From positions 21,134,727 to 21,198,726 of the forward strand of contig OX419762.1 of assembly GCA_948567375.1 (NCBI GenBank): 64,000 bases of DNA. Direction: 5' to 3'. The notes beneath the pieces were generated by a model. That model worked only from the letters and a program-made list of their open reading frames with translations. It was not told the origin of the DNA and did no database searches. How positions within the stretch are numbered: the stretch's first letter is position 1; every line of letters begins with the position of its first letter. Source of the DNA: Lunularia cruciata (taxonomy: Eukaryota > Streptophyta > Marchantiopsida > Lunulariales > Lunulariaceae). A program made the translations under genes and the position numbers. Positions 33,088 to 41,859 of this stretch are shown here, piece after piece.

Positions 33088-33468
33088 GAGTTGCACTTTC
33101 TTTGTCTCTCTTCATTTTGAGTTTCTACCAAGAAATCACACCTCCTGCATGCACCTACCACTGTCAATCGTACTTCACGCGTGTGGGCCGCCGGTTTTGA
33201 ATGGTCCCTTCTTGAATTTCTTGCCCCAACAAAAGGTTGTTAGATTGACTTCACCTTGGGTTGAGCTCCTCCCGATACAAAGACTCCTTACTTTGGGTTG
33301 TATGCTGACAAGGCATTTTTGAGTACTTCGCCTTATGACCCAAAGTCACTTTACTTTGGGTTTCATCCCAAAGACTCTTTTCTTTGCCTTCTTTGGCCAT
33401 ACAGGCGTAATCCGACTTCTCTTTACAGTTCTCTATCTTGAAAAAAAACAAAAAATGTGGGCACTACA

Positions 33469-33768
33469 CCAAGGCAAGGGATATGCATGCTTCCCGGTTT
33501 GCTTATTGAGCCCATGGTAATCAATACAAAAATGAAGTCCTCCATCCTTCTTTGGAACAAATAGTACCGGTGCTCCCCAAGGAGAGGTACTATGTTGTAT
33601 GAAGTCCTTCTCCAAAAACTCTATAAGTGTTATTTGCAACTCCTCCAACTCCTTTGGTGAGAGCCGAGAGATCGGTCTACTCACTAGAGTACTCCTTGGA
33701 AATAACTCAATCTTGAAGGGCATACCTCGATTGGAGGGTAATCCCTTTGGCAGATCATCCGGAAACAC
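33469..33768 (-). pseudogene. Chromovirus RT, first part
   Basis: [15 protein letters not shown], the protease-RT linker, then [53 protein letters not shown], ending at element 1. These are the RT fingers motifs of chromoviruses. 33469-33473 is the CCAAG target duplication of element 1. Confidence 0.95.
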
Positions 33769-33789
33769 ATCTACAAACTCTTGAACTAT

Positions 33790-34063
33790 TCAATCAACCA
33801 TTGCTTGATGAGGCTCTTGGCCCTCCTCTAATTGTTCTTGTGCAATTGGCTTGATCCACACCGTGAATACAAACTTATCTTCCTCCAAAGCTTGCTCTAT
33901 GGTTGCTTTACTAACCAACTTCCCTTCTAGGGACTCATCTCTCTTCCAAGCTTGCTCCATGGTTGCCTTCTTGGCAAACTTCCCATCTTGGGACTCCACT
34001 CCCTTCAAGGTTTGCTCTATGGCTACCTTCTTGACAAACTTCCCATCTTGGGACTCACTATTC
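33790..34063 (-). repeat. Three tandem 60-bp units between chromovirus protease and RT
   Basis: GCTTGCTCTATGGTTGC-like sequence recurs at 33890, 33950 and 34010, an exact 60-bp period. It encodes 20-residue units of the type QDGKFAKKATMEQAWKRDES in the chromovirus reading frame. An expanded linker of charged helical repeats between protease and RT is unusual. Confidence 0.9.
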
Positions 34064-34489
34064 TTAGGTCTTACTCAAAGGTGCCAGACAACCTAATCGG
34101 AAATTCCTACCTTGGTGTTGTACTTGAATTTGGCGTCGGGTCCAATCAAATTGAACCTTATGATGTTCAAGCCAAGGTAGACCCAGAATGATATCATAGT
34201 GTAGAGGTGCCACTACAAATCTCATACACTCCAAATCCTCCTTCCCAATCTTGAAGGTAACAGGATGCAAGGTGCGGAATGCAGACCCCTTTCTACCATC
34301 CGCCATCATCAAACTACTTCCAATCACTGGCTTGATAGGAATACCCAATTCCTTTGCTACTTGCATAGACATGCAATTCTTTGAACTTCTAGAGTCAACC
34401 AACATCCTACAACCCCAATCAGATATCATACCTTGCAAGTGAAGCAAACTTGCATAGGTAGAGCCTTCAATCCCATTGGAACTAATCAA
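34064..34489 (-). pseudogene. Chromovirus aspartic protease
   Basis: A 141-codon open frame with retropepsin features: CRMLVDSRSSKNCM (active-site loop, normally D-S-G; here D-S-R), ELGIPIKPV, LMMADG, FRTLHPVTFKIG and YDIILGLPWLEHH. The Gly-to-Arg change next to the catalytic Asp probably inactivates it. The protease cleaves Gag-Pol in the particle. Confidence 0.85.
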
Positions 34490-34499
34490 GCTCCTAATA

Positions 34500-35421
34500 G
34501 GTGGCTCAAAATCTCCTATTGGGATTCTTCATTTCCCTGATCATTCAGTTCCACAAACTCCATCTAGGCAACTTGTTGAGGTCGCCCATTTCTAAGTGGA
34601 CATTCAACAATGTGATGTCCAACTTGGCGACAATAAAAACAACCTCCATTTTGTTGCAATCTTTCTCTATCTATTGCACCAAGTGGCCTTTGTTGGATAG
34701 CATCAATCTCCATTGGTGCTGGTTCTTCTACCCGTGCATATGGTACTCGTAAGCTTGGTGTAAGTCAAGGTTGAGACCAAGTTGTCGCAACCAAGGAATC
34801 AAAGCGCTCAACAAATTGCATGGCTTCTTCTATGTTTTGTGGTTCTCGCATGATCACCTCCAATTTGGTTTGTGACTTTAATCCCCACACAAATTGACCT
34901 TGATCATCTCCTTCTTGTATGTCTAGAATTTGCATGATGATGTTCTGAAATTGTGTGATGTAGCATCTTACGGAGCCAATCTGCTTCAACATTGCCAATT
35001 TATCTCGTGCAGCTTGGGTGGCATTTATAGTTTGAAATCGACCAAGTATTGCATCCTTGAATTCTATCTATGTCAAGATTGGTGCAACAATCTGTCATTC
35101 AGCTTGCTCCACTTGGAATCGTCACCAAAGTTTTGCCACACCATCCAATTGGCTAGAAGCCAAGAGAATGTGTTTCTGTTCATCTTGAAGATTGGTGGCT
35201 TCAAAGTAACGTTTGCAATCAAACACAAAATTCTCCACTGTGCTCCAAAGATTCTTGCCTTCAAACACCTTGGGTTTTGGAAATTGAATACAATCTTCTC
35301 CATCTCGGATTGGAGCTCTCTCCATATGTTCTTGTTGTTGTTGGTCTCATTCATCCAACTATTGAGTAAGGTGCTTGATTTGTTGTTGCATCGCAAGGAT
35401 AACATCAAGTATTGCCGCCAT
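34500..35421 (-). pseudogene. Chromovirus gag
   Basis: Starts MAAILDVILAM (ATG 35421-35419). Matching blocks: FPKPKVFEGKNLWSTVENFV, DEQKHILLASSQLDGVAKLW, LGRFQTINATQAARDKLAM, QFVWGLKSQTKLEVIMREP and the knuckle CFYCRQVGHHIVEC (C-x2-C-x4-H-x4-C, about 34600-34640). Several stops. gag makes the virus-like particle and binds RNA. Confidence 0.9.
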
Positions 35422-35661
35422 AGCTACTACTCCCAATTTATCTAATTGATTAATGCATAGATAAAGCATGTCCACCTTTCTCCATAAGTGACAACCGGAA
35501 GTCTCAAGGGTTCCTCAGACATGGTGATCATATGTAGAAAATCCTCCCCAAAGCATGAGGTGATGAATTGTGTGAAGCGGTGCTTGGGTGATATCTAGAC
35601 ATGAAATCCCAATGGTTTGGCGGAAGTGGATTTGGTGGTCCATAAATTCTATCCATCCCAT

Positions 35662-35677
35662 TCCCGCTTTGGTACCA
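35662..35677 (-). other. Primer-binding site of the chromovirus
   Basis: The minus strand reads TGGTACCAAAGCGGGA one nucleotide after the 5' LTR. It matches 10 of the first 12 bases of the common tRNA-iMet site TGGTATCAGAGC. Confidence 0.75.
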
Positions 35678-35780
35678 ATGTAAAAGACCGAGATTGAGGA
35701 GAGAAATAGGAGAATGCAAACTCACATTGAGACATTTGAATGTAGGAAAACTCTGAATGCCTAGCATGAGCTTTGGCTTT

Positions 35781-35792
35781 GGTATTTATAGG
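35781..35792 (-). promoter_or_regulatory. Chromovirus LTR TATA box (5' LTR)
   Basis: CCTATAAATACC on the minus strand, conserved in both LTRs. Confidence 0.75.
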
Positions 35793-35810
35793 TAGCATAC
35801 AAGGCCCTTA

Positions 35811-36034
35811 GGAAGCTTCTCAAGAAGCTTCCTCAAGCCGCTTTCTTAGAGTGTAAGCCAAGTTAACTAGGAAGTTTCTCAAGAAGCTTCCTTCTAGAAG
35901 CTGCCTACTTGGCGTGCAAGCTAAGCTAGTTTGAAGCTTCTAGAAGCTTCCTTCTAGAAGCTACTTACTTGAGGTGCAAGCTAAGCTAGCGGGGAAGCTT
36001 CCCAAGAAGCTTCCTAGATACTTCCAGAATATTC
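35811..36034. promoter_or_regulatory. Heat-shock-element cluster, 5' LTR
   Basis: GAAGCTTCTAGAAGCTTC (35933-35950) has four alternating GAA/TTC units with 2-nt spacing. TTCCAGAATATTC (36022-36034) is a perfect three-unit site. Gapped GAAGCTTCTCAAGAAGCTTC and similar sites also occur (about 35812, 35871 and 35995). The cluster lies 20-240 bp upstream of the TATA box. Confidence 0.7.
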
Positions 36035-36104
36035 TAGGCTGATTTGTCTTATGTGCTACTTTATAAGCACGACTAACTTTGTTGCTAAACTCCATATTGT
36101 TACA

Positions 36105-36109
36105 GAGAG
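36105..36109. repeat. Target-site duplication GAGAG (right copy)
   Basis: Identical to 17461-17465, directly after the chromovirus 5' LTR. Confidence 0.9.
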
Positions 36110-37155
36110 GGACAGGGGAGGAGTGAGCTCTAGAGAGGGGTAATAGGAAATGGAAGGATCAAAAGGGAAGGATAGTGACAAGAGAGTGAGGACAATGGAG
36201 AGTTAGGCAGGAATACTCTTGGGGAAGTGGCAGAGAAGGAATTGATAGGCACAAATACTCTTTGGAAAGTGGCAGAGAAGGAATTGACAAGGAGGTATCT
36301 TTGGGAAGTGATAGGAAAGATCAAAGGGAAGTAATAGGAAGGGAATAGTCAGGAATGATCAAAAGGTGGGGACAATGAAGAAAATCAACGAGCCAAGAAT
36401 AGTGAGGAATCAAGAATTAAAGGAGAAGATAGGGATAGAGAGAATCAAAATGTGTTGGGAGAAACAAGGGATAGAGGGCTCCATTTTTCTTGTTTGGTGC
36501 ATAATAAGGCAGTGGATTTATTTGAGGTGTAGGAGGAAAGAGATCTTTCCAAGGAAGTGACAGGGCAAGACAGGGAGCAAGAGACTTCGAAGGAAAGGGC
36601 AAGAGAGGAACGGTGTGACATGGACTGTGAGAGTGATTCTAAAGGAGAAAGAAGAAAGGTTTTTTTTTTAAGAAATGGTGTGGGCTTGGAAAACAAGAAA
36701 AAAAGAAGAGCAAGAAAAGAACACGAGAGAAGAAGAAGGCTGCACAGGGGCTGAAGAATTTCCTAAGGAACAGCTCATGACCTTGAGAATCTAGATAGGG
36801 AGGGGAAAGAGCATTTTTAAGAAGGGAGTCACAAGATAGAAGGCCAGAAGAAACCTTCAAGAGAAAGAGGGATTTGGAGAATCAGGAAGAGATCAAGAAA
36901 TTAAGGGTATGTACATGAGAACCTTTGAGGGGAAGGTCTAAACTGAGAAAGGAATCTCAAAAATGTTTGACATGACAGGAATTGAGGGTGATCAGTAGAA
37001 GAGAAGGGGTTTAGTTGTGCATGAACCTTGAGAGTTTAGGCAGAGAGACTACGTAGAGGAAACTAGAATGTGAAGGCTGAACCAGGAATCCGCAAGAGAG
37101 AAGGTGTCTTGAAGGAAGGATTAAGGCTATGCAAATCCTTGAAAGTCTTGACAAA

Positions 37156-37326
37156 GTAGGGTAGAACTTTTTGAGGGAAATTGGTAGTGTTGAGGTCTGA
37201 AGTGTTTGGCGGTAGGGTAAAACTTTTCAAGGGAAATCTGCAGTGCTGAGGTTTGAAGTGTCTGGCTGTAGGGGGGAGTAATTTTTGGGAAAAATTGGCA
37301 ACACTGAAGGTCAGAAGTGTCTGGCT
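37156..37326. repeat. Three tandem ~56-59-bp units
   Basis: Units starting GTAGGGTAGAAC (37156), GTAGGGTAAAAC (37212) and GTAGGGGGGAGT (37268), each ending in GAAGTGTCTGGCT or a close variant. Imperfect. Confidence 0.8.
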
Positions 37327-38463
37327 GCAAAGAAAACCTTCCAAGAGAAAAAAATAGGAATGGAAAGGGCTTGTGAAGGATGGGGCAAGAAAGGAGAATT
37401 TCAAATGTGAAAGGTTGTGCAGGCTGCAAGACTTACTGAGCAAGGTAATCAGTGCTAAGGGCAGTAAAGGCCTATGACAAGGCCAGAGGTGAAGCCGTGA
37501 AAAAATAGGAAAAATCTGCAAGGAGAAGATCTCTTGAAAATAGGGTCTGGACAGGGAAACCTTCTAGGGAAAGGTCTGGACTAAGCGGGAGGTTGAAAGA
37601 GAGGAATTTATTGAAAGAGAAAGGCTTTGGCTGTAGTAAGGAAGGAATTATCAAAGAGGAATGAATTGGCTGCGCAAGGTTTTGAAGTGAGAGGCCTAGG
37701 CAGGAGGGAAAGACATTCAAGAGAAAGAGAGACTTGATGCTTGTGCCAAAGAAATACTTTCAAAGGAGGGATTCAATCAGGACAGAGGGAAAGAGAAGAG
37801 TTTAGACCTTTTGAGGAGTTGTTTAAAAAGGAAAAGAAACTGACACAAGATTTTTTTTTTTTAAATTTGAGAGGATAAGCGCCTGCTGTGCAAGGGAGAG
37901 AAAGAATTCAAGAGAAGAGAAAGATGAGAGTAGTTGTTGTGCATGCAAAACCAAGAAGGGTTTAACATCACATAGGGGTTTGGAGTGGAGGAACTTCCGA
38001 AGTGGCAAGAAAGTGTTTGGCAAGGAGGGAGAAACATAAAATTTGAGGCGGTCTGGCTGGCAGCATTGGAGGAAGACAAGACAACTCAGAGTTGAATTTT
38101 CCTGGACAGAGAGGTAAGAGGAGGAGAAAATCCCCAAAGCTGGTTTGGTCTGGTTTTAGCAAAGATGAATCTGGGTACGTTAGGAACTTGGACCTTGCTG
38201 TGACAAAAGCTTATGCATTGCCTTTGACTGGAGCTTTAGACATTGAATGCAACAGGACCTTAAACCTTGATGTGGCAGAGGAAGAGAGAACTTTTTCATA
38301 GTTGGACTGGTCTGAACTAGACATGCAAGTGAGAGAGAACGTGTTGGAGATCAAGTTTGAATTTGGCTGTTATTGTTTGTTCCCTTTGCTTGTTTGACAG
38401 TTGTAGAAGCTTAGGATAATTCAGTGTGTTAGCCTAGAACTGTATGTTTTCCCAGAGTGGCTT

Positions 38464-38475
38464 ATAAAAACCGAT
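38464..38475 (+). promoter_or_regulatory. TATA box in the purine-rich insertion
   Basis: CTTATAAAAACC. About 200 nt of ordinary composition follow before the solo LTR sequence resumes. This is what one expects of an LTR U3-R border, but transcription is not demonstrated. Confidence 0.4.
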
Positions 38476-38984
38476 ACGAGGGTGTTGAAAATTGTGTGGG
38501 TCATGGATGAATGTATCTATTGTGAACTATGAATAGTGTCAAGAAGAATGACTCAATTCTTGGAGCTTCCAGTCCAGTACGTGTAGACAGATCAAGTGGT
38601 TGATCTACTTGCTCTAAATAAGTTTGGCCTTAGCTCGTGTATTGCTGGTGCAACCCACCTGAACCATAACACCAAACCTAAAAAGTAACAGAACACAAAC
38701 AGGCCTTAGTGGCACATGAGGTCCAACGCCAACCCAAGAAACTCAACACAACAGCCCTAAGAAGAGCCAACAGAAAGGATCAACTGCAAACAAGCTACTT
38801 TGTAAAAAGAGAGACTGAAATTGGATGAAAGATTAGAACCTACGGAAAACTATGGGATAACTCACAATTCATCGACAAAAAGAACAACCTAAGCACAAGC
38901 AGCCAAGTGCACGGCACACTCTTGAGACCATCCAATCCCCTTGACACCATATAGAGGGAAGAGATAATCCTTGTTTAGCACTCG

Positions 38985-40332
38985 TCATGGAGAAGATGGA
39001 TGGATAGCCAAAGAAGGAAGATCGCAAGGGAAGCAAGGACAAGAAAGCAACAATGGAAGACCTTGCATGATCAAGTTCAGCCAGTAAGGAAGAAGGAAGC
39101 TTGGAAGCAATATTGCTGAAAGAACAAAGATCAAGACTTTGGGAGAAGGCATTGGTGGAAGAAACCAAGTACAAAGACGGAGCCAAAGACAAAAGAACTT
39201 TGGAGGAGTAGAATATCTAATGCAGATTGTGACTGCATTGTTGGAGATGTTGAAGGTGCAGCAAAAAGGTAATCCCCCAAGATCATATGAAGGTGAAGAA
39301 TGAGTTGCAGGTGGTGAAGTATCTGCTAGACAAAGGGAAGGGATTGAGGGAAAATGTAACCCAAAGAGAAGAAGAAGTTGAGGAGCTTTGGGTGGATATA
39401 GTCTTGAAGAAGAAGACGTTAGAGAATTTGCAAGAAGGTTTTGAGAAGCGGGGAAGAGAGATGCAACGTCAAGCCAAAGAGTTGAAGGAGCAGACAATGT
39501 TGCTGGCAAAGATGAAGCAAGAGGTCAGTGAAGCTTGCATTGAGAGTATTCATGTGAAAGCGATGGCAGTAGTGATGGAGCAAGAGTTAGAAGGCCTGAA
39601 GAAGAGTGCAGCAGGGAAAGATCAAGCATGGCAGAAAGAGTTGTCAATACAACATCAAGAGGAAGAAGATTGAGAGACTTGGTAAGAATTGTTGAGCTAT
39701 AGAGTTCTTGGTATGAGGAAGAGAAGAAGAAAATGCTTGCTATTGAGTACAAAGATGAGTTGAAGATGTACCGGGAAGAGTTGAAGGTAGAGAAATCTCA
39801 GTGGTATACATTAGAATCAGTAGGAGAAGTTGTTGGAAGATTACAAGCCATGTTGAGCACAGAGTCTGAAGGAAGGTTGGAGGAAGCAAGACTATACAAA
39901 TTAAAATTGTTGGTGCAGGAAACTCGGAAGAGGAGAGCGAAAGATGTAGATATAAATACTCTTCTAATTTGTTTAAGGGAAAGGGTAGATAGAAAGATGT
40001 TGGAGGTAGGAGAAAATATAAGTCTCAGATTAGATTTAGTGAACTCAGTGTTGGAGAGGATTAGGAGTTGTGTGAAGGAGGAGCAGAAGTCTAAAGTTGC
40101 AGAGGTAGGAGTACAGGTGTCTTTGGAGTTGTCCTTTGAAACATTAGAGAAGAGTGGGTCGGGAGATAAAGAGTTAGAAAGGTTACCCATTAGTGTAATT
40201 GTAGTTCATAGTGAAGAAGTAGTAGAAATAGTGAAGGATTTGGTAGTTGAAGATAGACCCAAAGAAGGAGATGTGATAGGAAGATCATCAGGTTTGGAAG
40301 CCAAAGAAGAAGTAGACATTGCATCGGAGTAA
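38985..40332 (+). pseudogene. LTR reading frame, C-terminal part (solo LTR copy)
   Basis: Corresponds to the second half of the LTR-coded protein. The first ~250 nt are frameshifted (SKDKKATMEDLA-like sequence matching the Lys-rich segment of element 2). Then 39287-39673 (128 codons) and 39733-40332 (199 codons) are open. They encode a coiled coil (LRENVTQREEEVEELW, KRGREMQRQAKELKEQTMLL, LAIEYKDELKMYREELKVEK) and the conserved C-terminal region (LQAMLSTESEGRLEEARLYK, LLVQETRKRRAKDVDINTLL, DRKMLEVGENISLRLDLVN, SFETLEKSGSGDKELERLP, EEVDIASE). The 199-codon stretch is uninterrupted, although this LTR is diverged from the other copies. Confidence 0.8.
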
Positions 40333-41098
40333 AAACAAGAGGCAAATATGAAGAGGTGCATTGTCATTTTGGATCTACAGGTTAGAAAATTTATTGTAGA
40401 ACGGTATAATTGTTAGCAACTATCAATTGCTCTACTATTTAAAGGAGGCATTCGTAGTGTTATGTTGTTCAGTCTTCATAATTTCTAGGGATAGATAAAG
40501 CAAAGTGCTAATTGTAGTGCTCGTCACTTGAGCTTTGTTCTGAGTATCAACTTTGTGTTTGTAGTTGTGAGTGTTTGGAGAATTCTGAAATGCAAGTCAG
40601 TGCATGTTGGATGTTGGATTCCACATCCTTGATCTTCATTTTGTATGTTTGATCTTAAGTGAAATGCAATCAAAGAAATGCCTTATAGATTTGAGAACAA
40701 TTGTAGTGTTGGTAGTATTCTATAGTTGTGAGTGTAGTGCAATGTTGATGTAAAGCAATTTGATCAAAGAAGTTGTATCTTTAGTGGAAGGGTGGAACAC
40801 AATTCTAAGGCAATGTCATGTTGTAGTGAAGTGTTGTCTTTAGAAGAATCAGAATCATCACAATCAAGATTTGTTTGGACAAAATTTGCTATGTTGTGAT
40901 AATGAGTGTGTGAATTAATGACAAGTTGTCAAGATTGAGCACTTTTTACTCTCTTTTGGGTGTGGTTTCTACCTAAGAGACTAAAGACACATTTGCTACC
41001 ATTTGTCTTTGTATTTGGACATTTCTGATCAGTATCTCTATGGGGACAAACTTTACTTACCTGATTACCGCAAAAGTGATATTTGTTGGGTTGTCACA
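40333..41098 (+). mobile_element. Tail of the solo LTR
   Basis: Non-coding LTR end matching the ~795-bp tails of elements 1 and 2 in reverse orientation (landmarks: GAAGAGGTGCATTGTCATTT, CTATTTAAAGG at 40436, AGATAAAGCAAAGTGCT, TTGGATGTTGGATTCCACA, GGGTTGTCACA at the end). Confidence 0.9.
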
Positions 41099-41165
41099 GT
41101 GAGCATTGCTCCCAACCCCCAACATACTCCAATCACTTGAACCTAAAATGGTTTTCCTCTGATTG
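41099..41165 (-). pseudogene. PHD-gypsy RNase H, start of domain
   Basis: The first five bases (GTGAG) are the right target duplication. The minus strand reads VQVIGVCWGLGAMLT, which joins HDDEGKEFVVAYASRSNN at 15291 once the solo LTR is removed. This proves the site of insertion. Confidence 0.8.
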
Positions 41166-41782
41166 TGTTAAAACTCCTCACTGCGAGTGCGTTCTTGACC
41201 TTCTTCACCATGATTTTCTCTCTAGTTCTTTGGCACTAAAAAACTATTCCCTCTCTTGGACGCAACACTCTAACCCCTTCTGGATTTCAGAAAATTTCAC
41301 TCTCAATTGGCTTCTTGACATGCATTACTATAGGATGATTACTCAAAGGAACAGGATATCTACTTGACATATTCAATTTCCTCCTATGCAATTGCAATTT
41401 TATATTACCTCAAAGTGCAGTCATTCTTCAATGAGTTTCAAAATTGACTCTCCCTTCTTCTGCATGTTGATTTCTTGTCATTGTCAAGGCATGCTTCTCT
41501 TGCCTCCACCATTTCTTGAAGTGTTACTTTCTTGCTACATAGAAAGGTTGTTACACCGTCTATGTATCGGCCTTCACTTCTTGGTCCAAAGATGACCTTC
41601 TTCAGACTTGTCTCTTTGTAAGCCCATCCGAGTATTTCCACTTTCCGACCAAAAGTCAATTTCTTTGGTTTTACTCCAAAGACACACCTATCCATTCTTT
41701 CCTTTGTAATTTGGCTTTCTTACTTACTTCTTCTTTAAAACTCCAACAAAACAGAAGAAAACAAAAAAATGTGGGTACCACA
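41166..41782 (-). mobile_element. Inverted LTR fragment of the giant-LTR family
   Basis: The reverse complement starts TGTGGTACCCACATTTTTTT and follows 15297-15890 closely, including the likely start of the LTR reading frame (MVKKVKNALAV at about 41210), then breaks off. It belongs to a separate copy from the solo LTR beside it. Confidence 0.85.
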
Positions 41783-41859
41783 ATAGTGGTATACATCTTT
41801 GGCACCCCTAATTATGACATCTGTCAAAACTCAACAATTGTGCTCTTAAAAAAATTGTG

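Larger units (their letters stand above)
20456..33468 (-). mobile_element. Element 1: giant-LTR Ty3/gypsy (13.0 kb)
   Basis: Minus-strand element: 5' LTR 29711-33468, primer site 29686-29703, gag from about 29622, protease, RT, RNase H, partial integrase, purine tract and 3' LTR 20456-24221. Each LTR is about 3.76 kb and carries a long sense reading frame. The internal region is only ~5.5 kb because ~650-750 bp of integrase is deleted near 24357. It has no chromodomain or envelope-like ORF. RT box FIDDFCVFG, YSFLNGFSGYNQ and the tRNA-Asp-type primer site suggest the Athila/Tat side of plant gypsy. It sits inside the chromovirus RT. Confidence 0.95.
29711..33468 (-). mobile_element. Element 1 5' LTR (3758 bp) with internal ORF
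   Basis: Partner of 20456-24221, same ends. It carries TATA-like boxes at 33080-33087 (TATAAAAA) and 30376-30383 (TATTTAAG) on either side of the reading frame 32923-30500. Confidence 0.95.
17466..36104 (-). mobile_element. Ty3/gypsy chromovirus, split by element 1
   Basis: Complete element on the minus strand: 5' LTR (35679-36104), tRNA-Met-type primer site, gag with zinc knuckle, protease, RT, RNase H, integrase with a C-terminal chromodomain, and 3' LTR (17466-17877). LTRs begin TGTAAAAGACC and end ATATTGTTACA on the plus strand. GAGAG duplications flank it. Element 1 (20456-33468) sits inside its RT. Without that insertion the element is about 5.6 kb, a normal size for a plant chromovirus. 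Stops in every domain make it inactive. Confidence 0.95.
35679..36104 (-). mobile_element. Chromovirus 5' LTR (426 bp)
   Basis: Partner of 17466-17877, followed by GAGAG (36105-36109). In the transcription sense the order is heat-shock elements (about 36034-35811), TATA (35792-35781), then the transcribed part. Confidence 0.95.
36110..38985. other. Right part of the unclassified purine-rich insertion
   Basis: About 36110-38100 is strikingly A+G-rich on the plus strand, with motifs such as GGGAAGTGGCAGAGAAGGAA repeated. From about 38340 the composition normalises and CTTATAAAAACC (about 38464), a good TATA box, appears. The minus-strand ORFs here (for example 37063-37521) are low-complexity Leu/Ser/Phe-rich shadows. 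It continues 16930-17465 across the chromovirus. It could be a long solo LTR of another family; no termini with a matching duplication were found. Confidence 0.45.
15297..41098 (+). mobile_element. Solo LTR of the giant-LTR family, itself split by nested insertions
   Basis: It begins TGTGGTACCCACAT (15297) and ends GGGTTGTCACA (41098), the same termini as the LTRs of elements 1 and 2 in reverse orientation. It is flanked by perfect 5-bp duplications (GTGAG). Only one LTR's worth of sequence exists: the LTR reading frame N-terminal part is at 15853-16920 and its C-terminal part at about 38985-40332, followed by the ~770-bp LTR tail. No primer site, gag or pol belongs to it, so it is a solo LTR left by recombination between the two LTRs of a full element. 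It was later interrupted at about 16930-38985. Confidence 0.85.

Noticed and set aside
36130-38162. Many minus-strand ORFs in the purine-rich insertion (for example 37063-37521, 152 codons)
   Set aside because: A pyrimidine-rich strand has few stop codons by composition. The products are low-complexity Leu/Ser/Phe/Pro and match no family.
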